Part shown: positions 11,894-24,225 of the stretch, one piece after another
Layout: each line of letters begins with the position of its first letter
How positions within the stretch are numbered: position 1 is the stretch's first letter
Source of the DNA: Hofstenia miamia
Lineage: Eukaryota; Xenacoelomorpha; Acoela; Hofsteniidae
Assembly: GCA_900660155.1 (NCBI GenBank)
Contig: CABFPE010000615.1
Span: forward strand, 47,290 to 111,289
Length of the DNA stretch: 64,000 nucleotides
Direction of reading: 5' to 3'
Position numbers and translations under genes: made by a program
The notes under the pieces: generated by a model
What the model was told of the DNA's origin: nothing
Databases searched by the model: none
The model's input: only the letters and a program-made list of their open reading frames with translations

Positions 11894-12271
11894 AAAATCA
11901 TACTAGGAAGCGGGGAAAAGAATAAGATAATATAAAAAACAAACGTTTTATTTAGTGTTTTGAAATACATCAAAATATCTTATTATTGAATGAAAAACAT
12001 CGATTGGGGAAGAAACTTTATGTGTAGATGCTTTTGTGCTTTTGTCTCTCTAAAGCGCATAGTTGACGTTCTGAAATAATTCCAGAAAGATGATTATTTT
12101 TGATATATTTATATAAGAAGTTGTTTCCGAATGTAATATCAGGAATTTGTAGTTACTTTAGCTCTAACTGCTTTCCTGTGAAAAAAGTCGGTGTCTATAA
12201 ACAAATTCAGAAGGATTGTATGATTTTTCTCTATTAATATAGCCTACAAATACAAAGACTAAGCTAAGAAA

Positions 12272-15200
12272 TATATTGAATTCCGATCGTAATGTATATA
12301 TTTAAGTTCAAATTTTCATTTTTGAAAAAATAATTCTTCAATCATTTAAAATTATAAATATAATATTAAACAATTCTACTTGAAATCTTAAAAAAAAATT
12401 CATCTTGAAGTGTTGTAAAAGTCATGAAATTGGGATAAGCTGAAACGAAACAATGCTGTCTAATATTAGACAGGCATTTAAAATGGATCTAATGCGTTGT
12501 AAACATTTTGGAAAATAAATAATCGTTAATTTTTTGTTTGACGAATTAGTGGCCAATGTACTGATCATCAAGATTTTGTTCAATTACCATTTTTTAGCGC
12601 AGTATGAGATTTAGTCTAAATAATAATTTTACTTGAAATACATGGATATCATTGCATATTTACTAAATGTCCATGATTCCATAATATGGTAAACACTATA
12701 CTTAATGTAGGAAAGGTATGATTAATTTTTAAGTGGATTTTTCATCAAAATTTAATTGTTTGCGATTAAATCGCCCTACCACTACATTTTATATAGCATG
12801 TGTGTAACTTCTAACAAAATTTTGTCACCAAAGGCTACGAGTGATTACAAATTTCATTCACACACCCCATGAGTTTGAAACAAAAATTATCCTACTCTGT
12901 CCGGATTGAATATATTTTATCCTGTCCGGATTAGCTGTCATATTTAAGGAGATGTAACTTCTCATCTTTTCTTCTGCAGGCATGTGTCATCAGTAAGTAT
13001 CAACTAGTAGTTTTTATCTTCATCAGTCCGCAATCTGCAAAGTTTTAATCAACAAGATCTTGACATTAACTGGCTTATGAACAGCAATAAATGGGATAAC
13101 ACAATGTAATGCAATCCCGTTACGTTAAAATAACATGTTGTGTTCCATGGCCTATTAAGTCTTTTAGTAGGCCATGTGTGTTCCAACATATCCCTAATCA
13201 AAGCTTACTCGCAGTACCAACGCATATTGACCTGCTTATAAAGAAAATAAAATATTTATTAAAATAAGCTAAAAAAGTTAAATGAGGAAACACTTTTCAA
13301 AAGAAAATTCACCTGGAAACAGTATTTGAGACAAAACCCAGAGGATGCAAACAGACAAAAATGTCACTGGGTAATCACGAATGGCTTCTGCTGAAATAAT
13401 TAGTGGCGTACAATTTCTTTCGTATTTTCTGATCCAATGTAAAATTCGAAAAAAATCATAATATTTTAACCCAATCCGCCCAATCGAGCCCAATGCATGA
13501 AGATTTTGATACACTATTAGAAATTACATAACAGTACTGCTAAAATTAATGAAGAATATAATGTTGATGCATTAATGGTTTTAGTTTTAAATTTCTAATA
13601 GAGATTTTGTTCGGATTTAACTGAATCTCATTTTATCCTGTCCTGGCCGGATTTATCCTACCCCGATTGTCCTTTCCGGACTCAGTCTTACCCCATCTGC
13701 TTAATTTATCTTTGTTACCTGTTCAATCCGAGTTAACTTTAAAGTACAATTAAATAATCATATCAATGCAAAAACCACAACATTAGAAGCAAATGAAATT
13801 TTAACAATTTTTGGAGGAAATGTGGGTTTTCGCAGATTAAAAGGTAAACTGATGAATGAGTCATTAGGAAGTGTCAATTTTGAAAACAATGACATCAACG
13901 GAATTTCAAATGGGTTTTTAACACTGTGCAACGATTTTCTATTCTCTTTTTAATCCATTTTAAATGAATTGGCAGGTGACGTAATTCAGGGTTTATTGCG
14001 CATCCCTATAAAATATTTAGTTGTGATCAATTTTAATGAGGCTTCAGTGCTTTTCTTAAACAATGGAGTGATGAGAGGAGTTCATGTAAGTTATTTTTAT
14101 GCGAAATCCATCATAAACTCTTCCTAATTATTAAATTTATTGAGAATTTCCATTTCACAGCTAATGACCATGTAGAGTAATTGTGTCCCACGTGATTTAT
14201 TGTTGCTGGGACTAAGTATTTAATAGCACTGTTGATTAGTCGGAATTTTGTGGGATAACATGCTGTGATAACTGGAGTATGACCCAGTGAACTTCTATGC
14301 ATGACCTTGAGAATTGCTTATACCTTTTGCACAATAGCTGAGTTGTGGCTTCAAGCAAGTTTATTACACATGATTCTAAAGAATTCCTAACAATAATTTT
14401 CTATTCAATCCCTTGATACCTTTGGCTTAACTTCAGCGTTAATATCAATTATTCTCCTCCAGTGCTTGGATGGCAAGCTTTTGGAAACATCATGGAGCAG
14501 TCTAAGAAAAAGCCCAATGAAAACAAAATTTTGCAGCAACGGTGAGAAAACGTGCGTCATTATTAGAAGCCAAATTTAATGCAAGGATTTGTTCCGCTGC
14601 ATAAAATACTTTTTATTTAAAATGCAAAGAAGTTGAATCCAAATAAGAACTCAGAAAATGAGCAGCAACAGTTAAGTTCATTTTCATGCGATATGCAAAC
14701 TGTTTTTTCATTACATAAAGTTGACCGTTCATGGGTTGGAGGGTCTTCGAACACTCTTCAACAGAACGTTTCAAACTAACATTTGAAACCAGATTATAGG
14801 TCTCATTTGGTATGCTAATCAGATTTGTTTTGATACGCTAACAGACATTGTATTCCAAAGTATCTTTAAAGGCAGAGTAGGTTCTTTGGGGACTTTCTTT
14901 AAGCCATGCTGTGGATTAATGGGAAATGCGACAATACTTACAAATTTGAACTACTTTGTTAGAGATTTGTTTTATTATGAAATCATTGGCAAAAAGATTC
15001 AAACATGGGCATAGCAACCATATTTATGAAAATTTTGGTGACACTTCCAGTATTAATACCACAAAGCCTAAAACTTTAATATCAAAACCTTCAATTGCCT
15101 TTTTAGTTGGCATTTTCAACAAGTTTTTGCATGCTTTCGGCTGTTCAACTGTGAAAAAATCTACGAGAAATTTTTCCTCAGATGAAACGAAGCTGTAATG

Positions 15201-16814
15201 CAAACAGTTGGATCTGTATAGGTGTTTGACAATCCACCGAATCTGACTATTACTTCTTGATCTTTGAGAAATGTTTTGGCATTTTATGGATTATGATCCA
15301 CCTGGGTTAAAGCTCATTAACCAAACGCCTTCCGCCAGAAGTAACATAACATGTTTGCAATAACTTTAATCAGTGTCTTAAGTCTATCCTCACCCACTCT
15401 TTCAAATGGCGGATTGATAACATTAAAAAACTCTCCGAAGGCTTCATCAATTTCTTCTTACTTCTCAGAGAGTTTAGTTAATGACACATTATTGACAATA
15501 CTACTCGTCTTTGCAGGTTTCACAAGAACTTCGCTTTCATATCTGCTTCATTGTTTCAGGAATACCATGCATGCATGTTAACATCTTTTACACACTACCG
15601 AAAACACTGAGTTGCATTTCAAAATCTGTCAGACATCAGCTGATTTTCAACCAGAAGTCATATTAACATAACTAAACGTCATTAATTAATGTATTGATTA
15701 AATAATTATTACTTCAATTGACAACCAAAGCAGCTTTGAGTGATTAGTTCACATTTGGGTGCATGTAGTAGACTAAGATGGGCAAAAATTGAATGTGGGC
15801 CAAAAAGTACATATAGTAAAGTTAAATCGCAAAAAATTTGCTCTTAGCTCAAAGATTAGGAGGTAAACAATGTATAAAGTGAATCAAGCTGTCTAGAAAA
15901 TGCAATGAGATCTTAAATTTTGCTTGTAAACTGTGTGTTTATTAACTGGGTAATGCATTAATGGGATTATTTATGTTAGAATTGGTTTCTGTTTTGGCAA
16001 TGTCATGTAACTGTTTTTTAATTGACTGTTTTAAAACGTTTGAAATCAAAACAACCTTGCTACAAATATAAAAAATATCAATAGCATGATATAAATTCAA
16101 CAAATAAGTAACCAGGGGTCTCAAAATTTAAGAGATTGGCAAACATGAGCTTAAGCAACATCTTGTATAAAATTTCTTTTTCAAGAGTTATAAATATGCA
16201 ATTTCAAATCATCACCAAGTACATTCCAACGGCTTCAACCGATAATGATAAATTTAACAAAGAGAAGGGCTTGGTCCCCGTAATCAAATAACCAAGGTTG
16301 GCTGAGCAGTTCTCAAAAAATTTCCTGATACATTTGTATTCTAAAATAATATCTTGTAACAAATTGTACAAGACTTGTTCTCGTTCACAATATTTGTATT
16401 AAATGTACTAACATCGCGAAATTAACTAAATGACACCTTCTTGTTGGCAAATCTCACTTACAATCAATAAATGCACGAACCGGTTAGTACTTGTTGTTTG
16501 TTACTATTCACTCTCGATTCATGTTAAAAGACCAGTAAAGAAAGAATATAACGTTACATAGAATGTGGGAATTTATAAACATCTATTTACATATAAGCTA
16601 ATAATTTTTTTATTCCGCATATATTAATCCATTTCATTACTAGGCCATTAAGTTCCAAAATTGCGATATTTCTTTCATAGAGAACCGTTTTAGAATTGTC
16701 GTTAGTAGCAGTTTGGTATTTAAAACTAGATATTGGGAAAGGTATTTAAAATTAATTATCAGTTTCAATTCAAATTATCCATTTGCATGGTGCATGTACT
16801 TATATGTATATGCA
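12272..16814. other. No gene recognised; two CCTGTCCGGAT repeat patches
   Basis: Related words ATCCTGTCCGGATTAG (about 12918) and ATCCTGTCCTGGCCGG (about 13634) sit at both ends of an 800-bp stretch. They could be remains of an element, but the termini are unclear. Between 14400 and 15600 the minus strand has short protein-like pieces (EEKFLVDFFTVEQPKACKNL near 15130) broken by many stops. I do not recognise the family, and it may be an old pseudogene or transposase. The remainder is AT-rich without signals. Confidence 0.3.
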
Positions 16815-16933
16815 TTAACACTAGAATACCCAAACCGGTCTTTTTGACCGGAAACAAAATGCTTTTGTCTTGTAAAAATTTTCAGTTGAATTTTTGGAAT
16901 TCTTATAGAATTATTATATTAGGATGCAAAATC

Positions 16934-17318
16934 ATTTTTAGTGATCATTAAACATTTTCATTGAATTTTAACTTTATTTTCACGTGAATACCTACAATAC
17001 CCATTCCGGTCATTTTGACCGGTAAGTGTTGTGAGTATTCAAAACACTTAAAAGACCAACTTTATTGTAGGAATTACAATGGAACTAACTCTATAACATC
17101 TTCTTGGTAATGTACAGCGATTGTCAGCATTGAATGTTCTTCAGCATTTTGCCAATTATTTTTAGTGATCATTAAACATTTTCATTGAATTTTAACTTTA
17201 TTTTCACGTGAATACCTACAATACCCATTCCGGTCATTTTGACCGGTAAGTGTTGTGAGTATTCAAAACACTTAAAAGACCAACTTTATTGTAGGAATTA
17301 CAATGGAACTAACTCTAT
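16934..17318. repeat. Perfect 161-bp direct repeat (unit A)
   Basis: Bases 16934-17094 and 17158-17318 are identical over 161 bp as far as I can compare, offset by 224. Each carries the CCGGTCATTTTGACCGG palindrome and ends in AACTCTAT. Between them is a 63-bp piece (unit B). The lack of any divergence inside an otherwise decayed element implies a recent rearrangement or an assembly join. Confidence 0.85.
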
Positions 17319-17601
17319 GACACTATTGTGGGAAAAAAAAATGGATTGTCAGCATGGAATAATGTAAAATCTGGTCAATATGATATCATTATGATCTCAC
17401 CAGAAATTTAACTATTAACAAAACGAAAATTATCAAATCTGATTATTGCATGAAGAATCGTCTTTACTGATTTTATGGTAAGAAAACATCAAACTAATAC
17501 CATTGTTAATTGTAGGAATTACAATGGAACTAACTCTATAACATCTTCTTGGTAATGTACAGCGATTGTCAGCATTGAATGTTCTTCAGCATTTTGCCAA
17601 T
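17064..17601. repeat. Perfect 93-bp direct repeat (tail of A plus unit B)
   Basis: Bases 17064-17156 recur as 17509-17601 (offset 445) with no difference seen. The repeat covers the last 31 bp of unit A and all of unit B, ending TTTTGCCAAT. The second copy continues into unique sequence toward the transposase-like part, so it probably shows the original order. Confidence 0.85.
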
Positions 17602-17953
17602 CTTGATCCAGAGAAATCATAAGAGGATGATGATTCCATGCATTCTAATGGCATTACATTTGAAAATCTTATTAAAAATGATGATGATTTAGTCATCCTA
17701 ACATTGTAGTTCAATATATGAACCCATATTAGACCCACCGGAAAATCTCGTTGGTAAATATGACACTATTGTGGGAATAAAAAAATGGAAATACAGTATG
17801 GAATAATGTAAAATCTGGTCAATATGATATCATTATGATCTCACCAGAAATTTAACTATTAACAAAACGAAAATTATCAAATCTGATTATTGCATGAAGA
17901 ATCGTCTTTACTGATTTTATGGTAAGAAAACATCAAACTAATACCATTGTTAA
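17316..17953. repeat. About 194-bp direct repeat (unit C)
   Basis: Bases 17316-17509 recur as 17759-17953. They differ in a short patch after GTGGGAA: the first copy reads TGGATTGTCAGCATGG where the second reads TGGAAATACAGTATGG. The differing patch GATTGTCAGCAT is itself present in unit B, which looks like a template switch. The remainder, through CCATTGTTAA, agrees. Confidence 0.8.
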
Positions 17954-18080
17954 ATCCAAGCTTTCCAAACCAATGTCAAGCTCATCAATATGTGAAATTG
18001 AAAAATTTATTGGCTTTGTTTATCTTAGAGCTATTCTTGGACCGAGGCTTGCGCCAGTTCATACCTTTTGATAAAAAGAA

Positions 18081-21000
18081 TTAGGTATCGCTCTCATAAA
18101 ATATGCTATGTCATAAGTCAATTTTGGTGCAATAACCTCCTCTTGATTTGATTGTGCTTCACCTAGATCATCTCTGATACAATCTGTTAAATTTCATGTA
18201 ACCTGAGAAAAATTTCAAGAATTTAGAACAAATTGAATCATATTGCGCATAAAACTCATGAATTAAAAAATCGCTGTTCTTGCAGACAGTATATTTATTC
18301 TAAAAAAAGATTTTGTTTAAAAGTATGGATTTACAAAGATGTAAACCAAAATATTGTCTAAATTAATTCAAATTCCTTACCTCGACTCACATGGTTCAGA
18401 TGAACGCAATTGTCCGATGTTGTAGCACTCATTCTGTAGGGTATCCTAATAGATAGAGTAAAGGGATTATTATGATTTGGATTGATGTGAGGTTCTTGAG
18501 GAACATGATGGTAGAGAATGACCCGTTGGCAAATGTGTGATGTGAATATGTCACAACAAAATGATATAAAACTATGCAATAGGCTTCCTAATATTCCTTA
18601 CCAACATTTTGAAATACCTTTAGTAAAAAATTAATGAATATATGTCTATTTATCTACCATGAGCCCTAATTGTATCAGAAGCTAACTTTAAAAACACGCC
18701 TAAAATACAGAAGTTTAAAATGCTATTGGTCAGTCGTCTAGAAAAAATTTTGGTTGCACTAATGTTCACAGAACCTGTGTATTAGTAATAAATAGCAGAC
18801 ACTAGAATAGTAGAAGTCTGTAAACAAAAACCCGACTTACTTAAACTTTGATATTTCAAAGTATAGTTTGTAAAAACAATATGAACTAATATCATGAATG
18901 CAATGAATAATGCAATTACATACATGCATCTCAATGATTTAAAGCATTTGATGCCATAAGTAAAAAAAATTATTTTGACTACATCTTAACTAAGCTACCA
19001 AAACTAAAAATTGCAAATATTTTCTCTGCTTCTTTTTGGAAACTTCATTTTATTAAAAATAATTTAAAAAATGATTTCAGTCCTTATTTTAAGTTAAAAG
19101 TTAATAAATTGACATTTTTGCATACAATGTATTTGTAAGCCTACTTATTTTTTACACTGTTGCATTGATTCAGTGTTATGCTATTCTATTTGAGTTTGCT
19201 ACTAGACAACACAAAACAAAATTGCATTCAACCGATAATGGATGAAACGCAGATTTGCCTTTAACTTTAACATCTTCGACCTTCGTCTTCGATTTCGAAG
19301 GAATATATCAGAAAACAGCGAAGAAAACGCTAATACGATTATTAAAATATAATTCTAGGCGAACATTTTCAATGAAGTCTGTTTTCATAGAATTTTTTCA
19401 AGAAATAGCACTAACCTACTTTTACCAACTAAAGGTAAAGCTATCAGTGATAAAATAGTAAAGGAAATTTCCCCATTTTTGGAAAATTTATTCTTGCACA
19501 GCACTAATATTAATTTCAAGAAAAATGATCAGAATAGTATTTAATTTCATTTACTAAGCAACCCGCAAACACTCAACAAGTGAGAAAATCTGCGTCATTA
19601 TCAGAACACTAGGTATGGAAAAAATTTGAATATGATTACAAAAATCGGATTTCCCAATGAAGAAATTCCTATTTGTATGTAATTCAGGTATAAGCACATG
19701 TTTTAGCAATACCTTCAACTATTGACGCGCATTCTTTTGCAGTGATTATTTGAATTCCTGTACCTCGTTTAAATGAGGTGACTATCATATGGCATAAGAT
19801 TGCGCCACCAGCCAGTGGTAGCAGCTTTTCTTGAAGACAATAATTACGTTCTGAAGCACAGTTAACACTATTGATGGCGCAATTTTCTAATTGTTGATCC
19901 TACTAAAATTCCCTCGTCTAACCACCCTCATTGTTTTTGTTTTGAGCAATAATTGTTTTGTATTGTCGTCTAAAGATAAAGGTGATAAATTCCGTTGAAA
20001 CGTTTTAAATAACGACATATTAGTTCGTCATGAGCGGACATGTAGCAACTTAAAAGTGTACGTGTAAACAACAAACGATGGGTTCAAGAGTGAGGTATTT
20101 ACTTCTGATAAATACAAGCTGCTGTTTAGGTAGTACATCGTCAACAACCCATGTTGAAATTTATTAATCAGACTTCTGTGCCTGGCGAATGTAATAAAGT
20201 ATGCACATCCGATTCCAAACAAAGCTCTCCTCTTCTGATACGTTCATCACGCATATCACAATCGCAATGCTCAATCGTAAGTTTTAATTTAATTGTCTAA
20301 CAAAACGAAGGAAAGTGAAACAATATAAAAGTGTAAAAATAATTTGGCTTACTTCACAATAACTTATTTTGGAACAATCGATAAGTGCTTAAAAAGTATG
20401 CATATTGATGAAACAAGAATAAATTTAGGAATGATTTAAATTTCCTATTGATTGAATCGTTAAGAATCAATAAACAGGACCAATATTATTGTTGGGCCTG
20501 CTGAACTGAGGTTTTTGGAATTTTATTATTGCATGGGGCGTTCAATGGCTTGTTGAAAAAAAGCTAAGTTCTTGAAATTTATTAGATCCTAAATTTAAAG
20601 GAGGATTTTACTATACGTATCTCAGAAGCAATTTGCCATTTCTCCAAGATTTTATTTTTTGGAAATTTCTATTCACACAGATCAGTGGTGCTTGATGAAA
20701 GCATTGAAGAACTGTTTTGCATTATTGCTAATCCACTATTATTATGGAATAATTTAACAGAATAGCATAGTCAAACTCAAACTTTAATTAACAAATTGAC
20801 AAGTTCTCAATACAGTCAGAAGTTTTTCATCACTAAGACAGTTGCTAACCTTTAAAAACCGGTTTGCATTTGTAGGTTGATGGGAGCATGCGGTGCGTAG
20901 GTCGTACAATGAGAAATTGCCGTGTTGAAAAAAAGTTGCAACACCTTTGATGTTGATGAAATAAATCTACCATTCCTTTTCAAGTTTTCTCTTTTTCGAG

Positions 21001-21236
21001 CAAATCGGCTGCATAATTCATGGTAGTAGCAATTTCTCAAAGGTGCAATATCATTAATTTTCGCAACATATTGTATATGCTTTCAGTGAATTAGAAAGAG
21101 GAAACCACTATTAGAAAGATGCAGAGATTATGGAAATGGTAACACAACGTAAAACTTTCTGTTACACTGTTGTACACAATCAATGAAGTATTTTCCTAAT
21201 AAATTATTGCTCTATGAAAACAATGCACGGATGAAG
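18081..21236. other. No gene recognised
   Basis: AT-rich sequence. Short ORFs at 18358-18579 and 20028-20222 (minus) show no recognisable domain. No paired termini, TSDs or splice-bounded exons were found by eye. Confidence 0.35.
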
Positions 21237-21244
21237 GCGCTGGC

Positions 21245-21868
21245 CATGGGTGGAACCAGTAGACAAAAGTAGTAACCCAACCCAAACGGCAGATCTTAAT
21301 TTTCTTCCCATTTGTAGGGCCGTGGCTTGCATTTGAAATTTAGGGGAGCCACGGCCCCGCGAAGTTCTATAAATTAATCATAGTTTTACTCATGAAATAG
21401 TTTCACACTTTTATATTTCAAAAATATATTCACTCTAACTTAGTTACAGAATATTAGAATTAATACTATGGAGTTTTGTATCCAGGNAGGGGGGGGCCAG
21501 TGGCCCAACAGGGAGGGCCATGACCCCTGGCCCTCCCCTAGCCACGGCTCTGCCCATTTGACCGGCCAGTCGACCTGTGTGGGTTTTAGGGATATCAAAC
21601 TGACCGGTATAGTACCGGTGGGAATTATAACCTAACTTCTAAAACTGATTAATTCCCAACTGAGCATTTTAGTGCTTTATATGAGTACAGAAATGAATAT
21701 ATTAAAAAAACAATCGCAGCTTTTTATAGTAGCGCGGTCGTGAGTAACAATACGCCCTCCAATTGAGAAGTGGTGGTTCGACCCTGCTCTTACCGGTTCA
21801 AATATCTCGACCCAACCGGACCCAAACCAATCCAACCGGCAGGTCGAACCCAACCGGTTCCAGTCATG
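21245..21868. mobile_element. hAT MITE (GGTGGAACC family), interrupted by a second hAT
   Basis: Ends are CATGGGTGGAACCAG and, read inward, CATGACTGGAACCGG. The flanking 8-mers GCGCTGGC (21237-21244) and GTGCTGGC (21869-21876) agree at 7 of 8 positions. A related copy lies at 39257-39625 and aligns over GTAACCCAACCC, TCTTAATTTTC, GTCAACCTGTGTG and GGTTCAAATATCTCGACC. This copy is split by a 238-bp insertion at 21315-21552. Near 21730-21790 it holds a segment ending GTGGTTCGACCC that is absent from the other copy and looks like a tRNA B box. Confidence 0.7.
21315..21552. mobile_element. hAT MITE nested inside the GGTGGAACC element
   Basis: Perfect 8-bp duplications CCCATTTG lie at 21307-21314 and 21553-21560. 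The ends are TAGGGCCGTGGCT and, read inward, CAGAGCCGTGGCT. Subterminal GGGGAGCCACGGCCCC adds further GC-rich inverted symmetry. The single N at 21487 falls in a G run, so the exact length is uncertain by a few bases. The paralogous empty site at about 39310 confirms that this is an insertion. It must be younger than the host element. Confidence 0.8.
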
Positions 21869-23404
21869 GTGCTGGCACCCAACAACTATTGGTTTGCCTT
21901 TGTTTCATATGTATTTCAATTCATATCATAGATTTCTAAAACAACAATTAATTTAAATTAATTTCAAAGTAAGAAATCAATTAATTAAATTTTGGATTTA
22001 CAAAATCAAATAATTTTAAATTCTTGAAATCAAATAATTTCAATTAATTAATTTAAATTAATTTGCAATCAATTAATTTTTTGGCATCCCTGGAGTGTAA
22101 TAGATCACAAAATATATTATTTGCATACTATTCTGATTTGCAAGCCTACATGTTTCGTTCACTTTTGTATAAGTTCGGTGCCTTTATTTTTCTAGTTGTA
22201 GTTTGTATTCTTTATCAATTTTCAAACCTTTAAAGCGAATTTTTTTACTGATTTGATTAAATTTTCATTGATTACAGAATATTATCATTAGTGTGGTTGT
22301 CGTATACAAGAGGTAATGGAGAACGCTGTTTCAAATATTGATGTTGTCTATTAAATAATAAAATTCATTTTAAGGCTATATATTTTGACGATTTCGGGAG
22401 GGCATTCGAATCCATACGTAATTGATCACTTAATGTGTTCACCACTGAGATTTTCCTCGTCAAAAAATTTTGCCTATGCTCCACCAGTGGTCCAGAATCA
22501 CCAAAATGTGAAAAAAGTTATTAACTTCTAAACAAAATAATATAGATTACTATAATTTTGATGTCTATCCCTACTAAAGTTGGCTTGCAGTTCTTATAGG
22601 TAGTCAATTCATATTTGGTCTGGAACTAAGTAAAATTAATAATCTGTTTCTTAAATATGTCATATGAAAATGTCTTTTTCTAAGTATCATTTTGGGTCAT
22701 TATACATAACACTTGTATTTTAACTATCAAATTTATTTTTGAAAAAATGAAATGCATTAGGCAGACATCTTTCAGTTTTTCAGTGATATATATATATATA
22801 TAAAATCTACATAATATTTTAAGTCATATAGGCAAAAAAACATTTGCAAGTAATTTGAATGAAGTAATTGAAGTGGCAAGAGTATTAATATGTAAATATA
22901 AAATGATCAGATTATAAAGATTAACAAAGTATGGTTATTAATAATCTAAATAACAAATTCAGCTTACATTTTTTGTAATTTTATTGTTATAGTTTCTAAG
23001 GAATTTCTTAGTTTATTTGATGGAAACACATGCGTGAAACATATTTTTAAAATTTGGTTTAGCAATGGTATCCATAGAAATTCTATTTTCAAAAAACATT
23101 CGTAGCTCTTGATTTGATAAAAGGTATGTTTGATATTTTGCACTACCCGTCGCACCTGTAGCACACACTCATTTCTCAATATTTTTCATTTATATATTTC
23201 AGAAAAAAGTATGAAAACCGCAACTATAATGGAAGAATAAGCGGTTAAAATATTTAAGAACGTTTCTTACAATGCTGAATTATCGCCTCCATTACAATTG
23301 AAAATGCATCGCTTGTTATGAACAGCTTTGTAGGTAATTGTTTGTGGACTTCAGTATCCAGACCTCCACATTTTAAGAATCGGTTAACTGTGAAGCCTGC
23401 TGTT

Positions 23405-24073
23405 CAGGTAATGATGAACCAAGGTAGACTCCGTGCCCGTGACTACTCCTTAGCCCGTACCAGCAGTACCTACTAAAAACGCCTGCCCGTACCAATAAAT
23501 AATAGGCCCGTTGGTTTGTTCATGCTCCATCTAAAGCCCGTTATGGACATATGTATATGCTATTTAATTAAAATTGCTTGACCTAACAAAAAACCTGCCC
23601 TTGTTCTATTATAAATATATATTTACACTGGCACAGCCATAAAACTACAAATGCCTGAAAAACCAAATTTAAGTCGTTTTGATGAGATCACTGAATTAAA
23701 TTTTAGAACTACAAAGTTTTAACTCATTGACAAATCGCTCATCAAAACAATTATAATTGACAACACATCAAACATTATGAAATTATTTTTAATGAGGCTT
23801 TTGTTCAACAATAAACTTGAGATTGCAGTAAAGGGGCCGTCATTGAGCGATGCTTCAGCATCCAAAATCTTATCCATACTTCTCAAAATCCTGCCCGTGT
23901 CTTCTGAAGTTGCTAAAGAACTTTTCTTAAGCCGCAACACAATATACATAAGTATCAATGTAAATTACATTATCAATGGAACATTAGATGATGACAGTTC
24001 AAGTGAAATTGAACTATCTAATATTGATGAGGACAATTGATTTTATGTTGCTTAGTGTAATAATTGAAGTTTT

Positions 24074-24120
<47 letters not shown>

Positions 24121-24225
24121 AATAGATAGATATATAATTCTTATATATCAATAATACACTTCAAAACTGTAGTATTTATTCCCGCGCCCGATACTGGCCC
24201 TATCCTAGATAGAGGAGTAATTCTT
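23405..24225 (+). mobile_element. Possible worn hAT-like element with C-terminal transposase trace
   Basis: GCCCGT/GCCCGTACC words cluster at the left (23428-23545) and GCGCCCGATACTGGCCC at the right (24184). In between, the plus-strand open segment 23777-24040 reads LLFNNKLEIAVKGPSL, then SKILSILLKILPVSSEVAKE, then FLSRNTIY. This loosely resembles the hAT dimerisation region (..ILPVSSA.VER.FS..R). Termini and target duplications are not clear and an (AT)n tract sits at 24076-24118. The hAT call is tentative; the ORF could be chance. Confidence 0.3.
24076..24118. repeat. (AT)n microsatellite
   Basis: Uninterrupted alternating A and T over about 43 bases. Confidence 0.95.

Larger units (their letters stand above)
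9770..12271. repeat. About 1.25-kb direct duplication separated by one N
   Basis: Bases 9770-11021 recur as 11023-12271 with only a handful of differences (for example A for G near 11082 and a 3-base difference near 10655/11906). The two copies abut at the single N at 11022. The second copy carries the same LINE fragment, the same frame breaks and the same 3' flank. A one-base gap exactly at the join suggests two allelic contig ends placed in tandem rather than a true tandem duplication. Confidence 0.85.
16815..18080 (+). mobile_element. Rearranged piggyBac-like element, left end plus N-terminal fragment
   Basis: TTAA at 16815-16818 is followed by CACTAGAATACCC, which resembles piggyBac termini. 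Next come the palindromes CCGGTCTTTTTGACCGG (16836) and CCGGTCATTTTGACCGG (17006 and again 17230). Near 17985-18070 the plus strand reads ICEIEKFIGFVYLRAILGP, matching the EI..FIG...LRGI motif early in the piggyBac transposase catalytic region. The body between is a mosaic of direct repeats (listed separately). No right terminus with TTAA was found and the coding part is full of stops, so the element is dead and incomplete. Confidence 0.5.

Noticed and set aside
12918-13700. Element delimited by CCTGTCCGG words
   Set aside because: The words are in similar, not inverted, orientation and no flanking duplication could be defined.
16815-18080. A complete piggyBac element
   Set aside because: Only a left-type terminus and a short transposase-like piece are visible; no right terminus with TTAA was found.
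20028-20222. Minus-strand 64-codon frame as a gene
   Set aside because: Hydrophobic, no recognised motif, no splice context; likely chance in AT-rich DNA.
21755-21792. tRNA gene
   Set aside because: A B-box-like GGTTCGACCC is present but there is no acceptor-stem pairing or proper anticodon arm.
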